In this document: piece by piece, positions 47,920 to 60,079 of the stretch
Numbering within the stretch: position 1 is the stretch's first letter
How the letters are laid out: each line of letters opens with the position of its first letter
Source of the DNA: Lepeophtheirus salmonis
Lineage: Eukaryota > Arthropoda > Copepoda > Siphonostomatoida > Caligidae
Assembly: GCF_016086655.4 (NCBI RefSeq)
Contig: NC_052134.2
Location: forward strand, 1,116,001 to 1,180,000
Direction of reading: 5' to 3'
Length of the DNA stretch: 64,000 nucleotides
Program-made: the position numbers and the translations under genes
Notes under the pieces: model-generated
Databases searched by the model: none
Told to the model about the DNA's origin: nothing
What the model saw: only the letters and a program-made list of their open reading frames with translations

Positions 47920-50655
47920 TAAATTCTGAGCTTTCAATCAGCTTGGCACAAAGCATGTGGTATTTATTCCCAACTTTTGATATGTTGGTGCAGAATGAGG
48001 GTTTAGCCCATCAATATCAGAACCACTTGTGTTGATAATAAATATAAGGGTACTTTAGTACTTTACCACTGTTCAACCCCTGAGCTTTATAAATTTACTC
48101 TTATTATTTTTTCCCTTGGAATAATCTAATAACATAATCAAAATATTTTTACATTTATAATAATTTAAACTATTTTCAAAACTAAATTTCTAAATTTTTA
48201 AAACAAAGCTTCAATAAAAGTGTTTATTTTTCTATCCATTTAAGGAGTTTGATTTTTCTCTTAAACACATTATAACATCGTGAATAATTCCTTCGCAATT
48301 TTTAATCAGGTGAATCAATAAATACCAAAATGTTAATAACGTTTTAAAAAACTGATAACTTTGTTAATTACTATCGTTGAATTAAAGCTTTTTTTCTATT
48401 GACTTAAAAAATGAGCTTGAATCTTTCAATTGCACTAAAGAGTCATAAAAGGAAAACGTTTATTTTATTTTATAAAACTCCATAAGAATGTCGTTTTAAT
48501 TTTAAACATCCCCTCATGAAATGAACATTATAATGATATAGTGTATTTTAAATGTTGTAAATAATTTTTAACAATAATGAAAACTCCAACTTATTACTAC
48601 TTTTACTAATTGGGTTGTTTTATTCCAGATTTATATGCCTGTATAATCAATTTAATGATAAAAAAATATAAGGTTAACTATTATTTGGAATCAACATTTA
48701 TTTGTTTTTGAAATAGAAAATAAAATAAAATCTTTAGTTTTTTGTAAATAATTAATATATCATTTAATCAAATGAGCAAATATTGAATAGAAAATTGTAT
48801 CTTATTTTGTATTTGCACAATTGAATGTAATTTTAATTAAATTAATGTTTATATACGATATTTACAAACCTGCTGTGTTGATCTAAAACTTTTCCTTTTT
48901 TCATCATTGATGTTTGAGAGTTTTATATTCTTGGACTATTAATAAATTTAGTATTTAAAAAATATGGAAAATTTTCTTTTGAGTTCTTTTTATGTAGTTA
49001 TATTAGATTTTTCAAACACCAAACAATAAAAACTAGAAAAGTACCCAAATATAGCTCTGTTTTGCTTGTAAACTTTATATTTTCTTATTAAATAAATTAT
49101 TTGGTACAAAATAAATGCAGATTAAGTTTTAAAAAAAAGAAACACTTTTTAATGTGGGAGGAAATCTTTTTTAGACAGATTCCAAGCACTTTTATTAAAT
49201 ATCTAATACAAAAAAGTTTACTTCACTAACAAAGGGTTAAGAAGGGCTTAATCTCACATTACAAGCCGAGATAATATACCCCTTTATCAACTTGTTAAGG
49301 GAATAACTTTAAAAAAACTACACAAAGGAATTGCCAAAATTACAAAACAAGATAATATATGGATAAAGAAAATAATAAAAAGGCTAAAACAAAAATTAGA
49401 ACAGATGTAAATGATTCACTCTATAAGAGTAAAGGTAAAAAGTTAAAACTATTTAATTCAAATTTTAAATGACCAACAAATAAAAGGATGTGGGGTCGTA
49501 GTATAGACTAATTTAGATTTAAAACTAGGGGCCTTTACCTGTAGAGGTCCCGGATAAAATTATTTTTTCTTCAATTTTAACATTTAATTAGTGTAATAAT
49601 ATAAGATTTGCATATCGAATTTCAGGTACTTTCATTAAAAATGAAAGTCTATTCCTTAGAGCAGACAAGAGAGGAACTAACTTTTTAAATAATTTTCATT
49701 ACAAATAATTTACATCTAATTATAATCATTATAATGATTTACAAATGTATGTCTATTCTCCTCAATTCCTAATTCATAAAAAGCTAAACATGAAAAAAAG
49801 TAAAATATTTATTTATATTTTTAAGTAATTCCTATATAGAAAATCTTAATAGGGAATTGGTATGAGAATCTGCTGAAACTTTGGTATAGGTGAATACGTA
49901 ACTGTGTTATTATATCATGAATGAAACTTTCCTTAAGCTTTCAACTACATCAATCTATAATTGATATAAAATTATAAGACTTACCGATCTACTATGCAAC
50001 TCCGAACCTTCCCTTCAAAAAGAAAGAATGAAAAACCCCCAAACTTATATTTATTTAACAGTGTGGATATTTTATCAATTTAATGAAATTAACACGTTTT
50101 ATTGCCACGGGGATTTGGCAGAACGTCCTCTCGCTTCAAAACTTTGAAATGCCTTTTTACCTCCATCTTTTTCAATTTTCAGAAAAAATATATTCATTCG
50201 TCGTTAAAAAATTTCATTATATACTAATGTCATGGTATAACACCATTTGGTAGTTTTAATTCTGCTCTTGTATTTCAACGTTAAATAATATGCGAATGGC
50301 AACACTACAAATTTGACAAAATATAAAAGTATATTTGAGTTATAAATAGGAAAAATAAAAAAATGGTACTTCAACGGGGAACGGATAAATGTCGGTCTAA
50401 ATATTCCAAAAAAAAGTTACTAATTTGTCTAAAAACCTACCTGTAATTATTTTCAAAGTTAACTTAGCATACTTTCTAAAAATGATTAAATTCTAAGGCC
50501 TGAGGGGAAATTCATTGCACACTTGCCATGGATTACTTTCATTAGATATCATTTTCATTTTGTGGTATATGCCCTCAATGAGGATTGGTTAGTTTTTCAA
50601 TCTTGATCCTTTGCTTAGTTATTATCTTTTGTACTTATAGTATATACTAATTATT
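47920..50655. other. AT-rich stretch without recognisable gene
   Basis: Nothing recognised apart from homopolymers. A short GC-richer patch (GGGGCCTTTACCTGTAGAGG, ~49,529-49,548) is unexplained. Confidence 0.4.
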
Positions 50656-50659
50656 AAGA

Positions 50660-51270
50660 AATAAATTGAAATATATTCTAAGTATTTCATTTTTCCATAC
50701 CTATTTACATGTTTGATGTGGAATTTTATAGTTTGGTTGTTATGAAATTACAATACATTTTTGAAAAAATTAAATTAACATTGGAAGACATAAGTATTTC
50801 TACGATCCCCTCCCAATATTGTAAGTTTGCTGATACAGATTTTATATGGTATTGAGGTGAGAAAATTGCTTCATGTGCACCATCTTCAAAATGTGTTTTT
50901 TTTTTTAAATTTAGCTGTAAGTTTTGAGTCATTGTTGTTATTAAAGATATATTACATGACCCATTGTATGTGCCCTACCCTAAAGGGAAGGAGGTTTTTG
51001 TCCAATATTTACCAGAGGATTCCCTATCTTCCGATTTATATGGTGAAGTCGTTGTTTTCCTGTAGCAAAGAAACAGCCCCAAACACATAGTTTTTCCACG
51101 CAGATTTTTGCCGTTTGGGTTGGTAATTATGGGACTATACCTAGCCTTTTTCTCACTCCAAACACTGAATTTGCTCTTAAAATAAACCTACAATACATAA
51201 ACCCTTCTTTGTTTGTGAGTTAGTAGACAAACACAATTGGTAGGGGATCAAATATTTATTTTCACCACTC
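50660..51270 (-). pseudogene. Tc1-like transposase remnant with one terminus
   Basis: Minus strand. KFSVWSEKKARYSPIITNPN (~51,190-51,130) fits the Tc1 block FSLWxxKxxxYxPKNTxPT. An adjacent frame gives LCVWGCFFATGKQRLHHINR (~51,090-51,030), the hallmark VWGCFSAxGxGxLHxI; SVMVWGCF is the usual wording. NIGQKPPSL fits LGENLLPS further on. The catalytic QxDND and PDLNPIE blocks are not recognisable below 50,960. At the 5' side GGGGATCAAATATTTATTTT (51,244-51,263) reads outward and matches the end of the 44.7-kb relic, so the N-terminal part has been deleted up to the terminal repeat. A possible partner end lies at ~50,669-50,689. Confidence 0.7.
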
Positions 51271-52920
51271 TAATGTTGAATGAACGTTATTCAAATACAA
51301 AATAACAAAATAATAATTTCATTATCATAAACTGATTTAAGTAAATATTATATATTTTGTTATTTATAAATATGGTTGTATTTGATTAACATTTTTACAT
51401 TAAAATTGAATCTTTCAAGTCGCATTTAGTTCTTAATACTCATAGATAATTCTCACAAGTACTGATATTCAATAAAAACTTAAGCAATTTCGATTTAGAT
51501 ATATATAAATATAGTTTGATTTTAGTTGGCATACAATACATAAATATTTTTTTTATTCCTTGTATCTAAAATGAATGATATTATGCTACTACGTTGTACT
51601 AAAAATAAATAATATTAGCAAATCATATTTGGAGTGATGTATCTTTCTGGTAATGGATTACATGAATTAATAATAACGTATAAGATTATTTCAATATTCT
51701 TTATAGCCTAAAAAGTAACGCTACATCGTCAAAAAAGTGACGATAATACTATGCGAATGTTGTTTTACGAATGTATGGCTTAATGGGTAATTCAATCTCA
51801 AAAATGTAAGTTTGATATGAGGATAAATAAACTGAAAGGCTTTCAATATCATTTGTCAGATTGACTTACTTCTTCGCATTTCGTACATTTCATTTGAACT
51901 AATTTGTACTGATTTGAATGAAATAACTTTAGAGATGAGTTGAATGATATTTATAAGATAATTATACAATGTAAAAATCATACCTACAAATTATGTATTC
52001 CTTCTTACATTTAAAGATAAAACCTTGAAGAATTAAATCAAAATTTGTTCATAGCTCACAATCTAATGATGTAGTTTCCTCTAAAAAAATTCGTTACAGG
52101 ATTGTAGGTTATATTAAAAATATACAAAGAATTTGGATCAAAAATATGATACATAAAAATTTAACAATAATATTTCAGGATTTGAAGTAGATAAACACCC
52201 ACAGGTCTGATAAGGTTATTTATATATACTTGTGTACAAAGTGGACGATTTATTTAACATAACATCAAGAAGTATTTTAAATTCCGTTGCCTGTTACAAT
52301 GCTTTCCCTAATAGACTTAAGGCTGTAATTTTTTAAAAGGAGACCATTTTGAATATTTTTTTGGCACTTTTTTTCAGTAGTATTCATGTAAAATTGTAGG
52401 TATGTTACAATTTAAATAAAAAATTTACATAGAATTATTCATTTTAGAGTATATAGGGTTTACCCTTTACATATTCCTTGAAAAAAAAACTAAACTGCTT
52501 TTAAAAGTGTAGCCTCATTTGTTGTTAATTGTTAACTCTCGATTTTATGTATATATAATTGAATCAGCTGTCCAGGTATTTAACTGTTGCTTGGAATGGT
52601 TGTGAGCCAAATAGCAAATAAGGTTTAAAGAAAAAATCTAGGTATGCACAAAAAATGCATGGTATGAACGTATCAATTTACCTAAAGTCATTTTGGGACA
52701 ATATACACTACTTTTATACTACATACATTTTTATTGTCTCATATTTCAAATATATAGCATTTTTAATAACATTTGCAGACAAATTAGAGTATATTTTCAT
52801 AGCCTACGAACTGATGGAATATTAAGATGATGATAAAATATGCTATGTAGGATTAGGTAAAACAAATAATATGGATAAATATTCATAAATAAGACATAAT
52901 TTAAAAATGTTTGTGACCCC

Positions 52921-52953
<33 letters not shown>

Positions 52954-52970
52954 TATATAGATATATATCA
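52921..52970. repeat. (A)29 homopolymer followed by TA microsatellite
   Basis: A run of 29 A (52,921-52,949) passes directly into TATATATATAGATATATAT. It could be a retroposon tail, but no recognisable element precedes it (upstream is ordinary AT-rich sequence ending GTGACCCC). Confidence 0.85.
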
Positions 52971-55900
52971 GAATTTTAAAAAAAAGGTCTAATTATCTTT
53001 TGTTATGAAAGTTGAATAACTAATTTCCCACAATGTTTACCTATGTTTTATTTATAAACAAGCCTAAAATGAAAAGATTAATTCAAATCCGTCATATTTT
53101 CTATTCATAAATAATAAATATATACCCACAGCATACTCAAAAGTTCCTCAATTCAACTTTTTGAGGATATTATCCAGTAAAAATAGTAAATTAAAAGCTA
53201 AAAAAATTATATAGTAATTTATCACATTCCTTATAAATTTAACATGAGTATTTTTGGGATCAAGTTTTGTAGATTTTGAGCTCATCTCTTTCATATTATT
53301 AAGTATACTTTCTATAACATTGAAGCAGTAAAATAGTTCAAAAATAATGTAATATGAAATATTTTTTTAACAATTACTTATAATTATTAAAAAGTTTGAA
53401 TGTTAATTGTGGTGTCTTAAGATTTGATGTTATAACTACAGAAATTTGTTTTAATTATTAAGTTTCGGAATTAATTTTTTATTCATATTGTTGTTGTTTT
53501 TTTCAACAAAAATCAAATGTATCAAATTTTTAAATAAGAACGTTATTGTGTGGCTTTAATCAGTTCTTTTTCCAATCAGAAAAAGAACTATATGCGATTT
53601 TCTTCGATCGACAGCTGGCATGCAGTTATCTTTATTATATCACGCAGCCCTTTTTGTCAAAAAGAATCAAAAAATGTCCCATTTTTCAATATGTAGTGTT
53701 CAAAAACCCAGGGAAAGTAACAAAGAGTTCATTATTAATATCTTGCAATGTGACTTTTTATAGAGTATTGCGGAAATGAATATTATTATTTACCATTTAC
53801 TGTACGAATAAAAAAATTAACAATTATATATGAAACATTGATATTGTTTTTATATTTCTTAATTGTGAACATTCTTAAGTACATCAAATTAAATCCTACA
53901 CTATCTTTATTTAGTTTGAATATGTTTGTCAGTCATACTAAGACATTGTATGCATAAAATGCATTTTGCAATATCTCTGAAGGAAACTTTTATTTAAAAA
54001 CGGCTATATATAATTCAGGTGCATTGGATATAAGTTTTTCATAAGTTATTGAAATTACTTTTATGATTTAAAATAGACTCGAATGTTCATACATATAGAG
54101 GTAAAAAATAATTTAGTAATTGAGTGTACAATATTTTAAATCTAAAAAAGAATATGTAATTTTAATTGAACAAAGTGTTTTTATTAATCTTAATTGTTTA
54201 TAAAGTACTCTTTTAGCTTTATTCTCATGTTCAGAATATGTATATTTGATAGTCATTTTTTTGCGCTTATATTTTTTACATATCTAAAAAAATTCTGCGA
54301 GGGGCAATCAAAAAGCTTGCATTTGCAATGTAAAGCATCTTAGAACAAAGAATTTTAATTTCAAAAATTTTATAATGTTCGAAATTGGCCTTTTAAAAAA
54401 CTCTTTTCCCGTCCCATATATGATGCATTTGTTTCAACAATTAAAGGGCTCTAATGGGTATTCAATGATTTGCAACTTCCCTGTTCCATCAAAGGTTAAC
54501 AGAAATAATAAAGCAAAATTTAAGAATAGTTGAAGTGATATTTAAAAAAGAAACATAATTAGTGATGTTAATCGTAAGTATTTTGGGCATTTAAAAAGAG
54601 AAAGAAACAGAATATCAACATAGTAATGTTTTAGAGGAGAGTAGGTTAGCTGTCATGACAGTTTACTAGATCAGCTACAATTAGCTGGGACAATGTAAAA
54701 AGGCTTCTCTGTTTCTCTGATGTCAATACTTAATTTTACTTTGAGTCCAGAAATATCTTTCACTTATAAATCCACAACAAATCCTTCTGGTTAATATCCG
54801 TCTTTTATATGGATATACAAAAAATCAATTAGGTTTCGAATGTAATTATAATATAAGAAAGAAGTTCACTACTCATGAGTTAAATACTAAAGAAAGGAAC
54901 ATTCCTTCTTTATACTACTACCAATTACGAAAAAAACAAAACATGCTAAAAATAGCATACGATTTACAGCACTAAACATTATCTTTGATACAAATATGAA
55001 AATGCAAATCAGTAAGAACATACGTATATTATACCTCTTAAATTATTTAAAGAAGGTGAACAATATATTTTACTGACAAACCAAATACTAAGAAATATCT
55101 TTGAGTAAAGTTTATTGTTCATACTATAACATTTGGTTCATTTGTAGGGGAAAAAATTGTAACGCAAAACAGAATTGTCAAATTTACAACTTTGTAAGGA
55201 TCAGTTGACATTCAAAATAATCAAAATCCATAAGAATTTTTATAAAAAATGTGGAATGCATAATAATAGTTAATTGATGATTTCCTAATGGAAAAATGCA
55301 TCGATTTAAAAAATTAATTTATGCAAAAGGAATGTATACAATTGTAATGAATAATAATTTGTCATTAATAACTTACATATACATATATTCCACTGATCTA
55401 AAGATTAATAGAATTTACTGTGCTGTTGTTTTCTTTAACGAGTATGTAGTGTAAATATTATAAAATACATTTGAATTTTTCAATTTATTTAAAAAAATAT
55501 ATATGTTGATAGAAGTAATTCTCTGTCTTTTCAAAGGATAAAAAGTATACAAGAATCATTGCCAGCCATTGTTTGCTAGGAATGACAACATGACAAATAT
55601 TCTAGTAAAAACAAAGACAATCATGTCTATATTATTTGGTATAACTTATTATTACAATTACAATTATAATTTCAATAGAAAAATATGAACTTGGATTTGA
55701 TGATAAAATTACTTTCTTTGATCAAATTTAGGATTTGAAATACTTATTTTTAAAGCTTATAAATTTCTTGCAAATAAAGAATAAAAAAACTCATTCTACA
55801 ATCAATATGAATAAATTGACGGTCACCATTTTACCAATTTAAAAATAAAGTGTCCAAGGAAGACAATTTAATATCCTCACCATAACTTTTAAATAATTTG

Positions 55901-58900
55901 TAGAATATCGTGATAGTTAAAATTATCTCCATACTTTGTATCGCAGTTCCTTATCGCTCCTGTATTTATGCCTCCTATTAATCCATATTTGAGTTGTATT
56001 ACCCAATTCATTAAAACGACTTGCTAACCTCAACTCGAGAATTATTGTCTATCTTGTGCATTAGTAAAGGGATTGATACATTTTCTTTCGAATTCGAATA
56101 TGAACTTTAGTTTATTAGATGAGTTATTAAACTGTCAACTTGGGATTATCTATTAAAAAAAAATAATATCAGCATATTATTAAATTTTGAAAATGTTTTT
56201 GTAACTATTAAGTGTAAGGTCTTACCCAATTTTTTAGATACACATTTGACTAAAAATTGACTCTGAGGCTTCAAATATGAAGATATGGGCATTTTGATAA
56301 TTGATTATCAATATATTGTTAAGACAGGTATATCGTATAAATATTTTTGATATAAAAATAATAGTGTATTTGTATTAGTTAAATATAACAGTCGTGTGCG
56401 TAAAACAAGAGCACTGTTTCTCTTTGCTTTTGTTATTGGTCTTTGATTTATTTATTCATAATTCATGTGCGGATATGTTAAGATTTGAATAAAATACACT
56501 GGTATGTAAAAATGTGAGTGCTCACTTAGACAAAAATACTCATACCCACCTATTTTTTTCCTCAAACTTACATTATTGTCAATTGAATTGCATTGAGTAG
56601 ATACGTAGGAATGGGTTCATGGAAAACAGAGAGTAATACTGATAATTTATTGGGGAGTTATTTTCAATATTATTTAACAAAAATAATAATAATATGACTT
56701 TTTTTTGTATATAAATGACGTTATGGTTTTTATAAATCACACCATTACTCAAATAATTATATGAAATTGAGTATAACCTACCTACTTGATAAATGTATAA
56801 TTTGGGAGGATATGTCCGAATGTTAAGAGGAAATGAGACGAGATCCAAAATACAAACTAAATAAGTGTCTCACAATCCGAGGGACTAACAAATGAATAAT
56901 TCGGTTGTATGTTTCTTCAACACATATAAGCAAATGTTTTATTTACCAAATTAGAAGATGAAGAAATAATATTTTTAACAAGCTTATGTAAGATTATATA
57001 AATAAAGGAATTTATCATTTAAGGATGTGTTAGTTTCAAACTTTTACACTTCACATTAAAGCCTTTGTTAAGGTTTGTTAAAATAAAGCTAAGCAAGCAA
57101 GTAAACTCTACATTTATGGAAAGAAAGCAGTATTACACAAATGTATTTGTGCGTATACTTATATACTAACACACACATATATACCCCTATTCATAATAAA
57201 GATTAGGTATTCTACGAATCATTAAATGAAAGCTCCTGAGGTTAGCTCTGATAAAAAAAAACTGCAATGTAAAAAGGTACATCGAAGGATAATGGGGGAA
57301 AAAAATAATCCGTTTGATATGAGATGAACCCTAGACATTTTACTAATCTTCCTTTTTAATTATACTATGTCATGTTTTTGCATAAGAAGGATTGCATAAA
57401 AGTTATAACTAATTGACAATTGACAATACTAAGAAATTCTACATAAGCCGAAGACTTTTATAAAATGAGATAATTCTATAAAAAATCAAAATGTGGTAAT
57501 GAAAGATATATTGATTAAGTAAATGAGTCATTAATACATACATATATGAAAAATAGACTCGAAAAATATAGTGAGGATTTGAATAAAGGATACAAGCAGG
57601 CGGAATTCTTAGAATTGTAAGTTATCTAATTATTTTACTTTTCTTTTTAAATATGTAATTAGTATTCAATAATTTGTGATAATGTTCACAGCTTAACAAA
57701 ACATAATTCCAGTCTAATCAATTTAGTTTAAGAACAATGATACAATCATGAGAAAAATGTTTGACAAATACTCTGAATAACTCTAAAAATTATTCAAAAT
57801 AAAAATCAAATTCTCAGACGGTCAAAAAATTGATGAATATTAACTTTTCATTTTTTTATATAAATAAAGTTTGATATTTAAATCTCTATTTTTTTATGTA
57901 CATAATCTAGTTTTGAGCACTTTTATGCTTCAAAACTTTAGGGAAAATTAGTAAAAGAATATTAATAAATATTCTTCATTATATAATTTTTTTCTCCAAT
58001 TTAATTTATGACTAATTTATGGACTATTATTTTAAACTAGATCATATAACTTGAAAAAAAGTAAATAAACTGTAATAAAAAAATAATTATATATAACACT
58101 TTAAATTTTATCTTACATTGATGAAACAAACAGAACTCATATAGAGTTCTAGTAATTTATTTTAAATTTTCTAAAAATATACACACAAACGTGTAGTCAA
58201 AAAGAAAGAAAAAGTAAAATAATGAAGTTAATTTGTGCACATTTATATATATAGTTAAATAAATTAATATATAAATATTATTTTATAAACTAAGTTAAAA
58301 AAGTCCTATAAAATATTGAATTTTAACACAATAAGGAATTAATAATTTAATAATATTATTTTAACTTATTTGAAGATTAAAAATTATATTACCGCAACTT
58401 TTAAAAGAGTTAATTTAGTAAATAAGATTTAACAAAAGGGTCACTTTACTTCAAATGGCCCATTTTTGTCGATCAAGATTGACTTTTTTACGGAATGTAA
58501 GTAATTATTTTTTTTGAAAAATCCATAAAAATGAAATTATTTGGCTCATTATTTCAAATAATGGTAAAAAATCAGTGTGGATATCCATCTGGGTGTAAAT
58601 TAATTTTATGTTTAAAAAGCAATTTTATTTTGGTTTTTGTATTTACCTAAATAAAAAAAGCTGAAGCTGAAGGAGGCCATAATGAATAAAAAAAACGATT
58701 TCAGTTATAATTCACTGAAAAAAAAAACATTATCTCTTTTTTCACTGTCTTCACAAATTAGTTTTAATAAAGTTTTTAAAAACAATCTTCAGACACATGG
58801 GGTATAATAATTTTTACAAAAAGAAGAATTTAATTCTCATTATTTTTGTGTTATACCTTTTTGTCTGCAATTTACCTAATTAAGTTAATAGAAGTTAAGT

Positions 58901-59150
58901 GTAATAAAATGTAAACTTTTAATTAATCTCCAAAAGAGATCCACTTAAGTAGTGAATAACTCAGTGAAAATCTGATTTAAGTAAGTAGATTTCTGAAAAA
59001 AAGTAATAAGCATTTAATGCATCAACAATTCACTTAATTAATGAAAGTTATATCATAACTATTCTTCTTTATTGAAACAGATAACTAACTTTATTAAGGA
59101 GATAAGTTAACTTAGAGATTGTATAATTGTAACCAGCAATACTTTTATAT

Positions 59151-59162
59151 ATATATATATAT
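59151..59162. repeat. Short TA microsatellite
   Basis: An uninterrupted TATATATATATATA tract ends near 59,161. A similar one lies at ~60,704-60,719. Confidence 0.6.
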
Positions 59163-59562
59163 AGATAGGGATTTTATTCAGATATTTCATATATATCCAT
59201 GCTATATAGTTACATTTATGCAACAAATCTTCTTTTATTTGAAACACGACAAATTGATTTTGAGAGTTGTTGAACTACAAATAAATTTTACATTGTAAAG
59301 TATTAATTTAATTTGAAAATAAGCTTTTTTGTACCGAACTTTTTTTTATGTTAGGGTAATTCGATTTCAAGACAGCAATTTTTTTCAAAATGTACACCAA
59401 AGTCTTTAGATTTTTTTCATTTTTAGATATGTTTTACTGTAAAAATCCACTGCCAAAATTTGAAGTCATTACGAAGAGCTATTTCAAAGTTATTGATATT
59501 TTCTTGAAGGCCCCATTTCCGAAAATGGACTGGTTTACATAAGGATCCGCGACTAAATCTGA

Positions 59563-60078
59563 AATAACACAGTTGGAAAAGTCCAACACCTTGATGTGGA
59601 TCAAGGAGCATTTGACGATCTTCAAAGTGGCTTCTGTAGGAAAGGTGTGCCTTCAGGACCCTCGAAACGCGCCCGTCACTCAAGAAGTGTGGAAACTGTG
59701 GAAAAGGTGACAGACCAAAATGAAAATTGTAAACCCAGTAAGTCTAATCAACACAAAACAACTACCGTTGTTTATGATTGTGCAAGTAGTTCCACGGATG
59801 AAATTGTAAATGTCTGTGTTGATGCTGGCACTGATAGAAATAATTGTAAATATACTTAAAAGGCCAAGGAAACTGGCAGTGTCAGAGAAACTGTTACTGA
59901 GGACCACAGAATGCCAGATGAGTTAAGAGAAGATCTGCTAAATCAAGCAACAGCTGTGAAAGATTCTGGAAAAAAATCAAATATATATTCAAAAAGTCGT
60001 GATGGCAAAAAGCAGTCCACAATAGAAATGTTCTTCGATTTGGTTGCCAAACCAAAACGCAAGAAAAAAAACTATTAG
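59563..60078 (+). pseudogene. 172-codon coding-like frame with PIP-box-like motif near its end, one internal stop
   Basis: One plus-strand frame runs from 59,563 to TAG 60,076-60,078, interrupted only by TAA at 59,857-59,859. It reads NNTVGKVQHLDVDQGAFDDL, a basic region GPSKRARHSRSVETVEK, a Ser/Thr/Asn-rich acidic middle, then MPDELREDLLNQATAVKDSG and a tail GKKQSTIEMFFDLVAKPKRK. QSTIEMFF (60,013-60,036) fits the PCNA-interacting PIP box (Q-x-x-hydrophobic-x-x-aromatic-aromatic) and is followed by a nuclear-localisation-like basic run. DVDQGAFDDLQSGFCRK loosely recalls the PMDQGVIxxFKxYYLR block of pogo/Tigger transposases, and pogo transposase is known to bind PCNA, so a Tigger-like tail is possible. 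A terminal exon of a host DNA-replication protein is the alternative. No poly-A signal AATAAA was noticed just downstream. Confidence 0.45.
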
Positions 60079-60079
60079 C

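Larger units (their letters stand above)
51275..59420. other. 8.1 kb of AT-rich DNA without recognisable gene
   Basis: Contains a 29-A run followed by (TA)n at 52,921-52,970, a perfect 12-bp palindrome CTGTCATGACAG (~54,651-54,662), and a possible lone mariner-like end GAGGGGCAATCAAAAAG (~54,299). The plus frames at 53,546-53,779 and the minus frame at 56,579-56,848 have no motif I recognise. Confidence 0.4.

Noticed and set aside
52921..52970. The poly-A/TA tract as proof of a LINE or retrogene insertion
   Set aside because: No coding or SINE-like sequence precedes it and no target duplication is evident.
53546..53779. A 77-codon plus frame as a gene
   Set aside because: No recognisable domain; the surrounding DNA is non-coding in character.
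54299..54320. GAGGGGCAATCAAAAAG as a mariner terminal repeat
   Set aside because: It resembles some mariner ends, but no partner end or transposase was found nearby.
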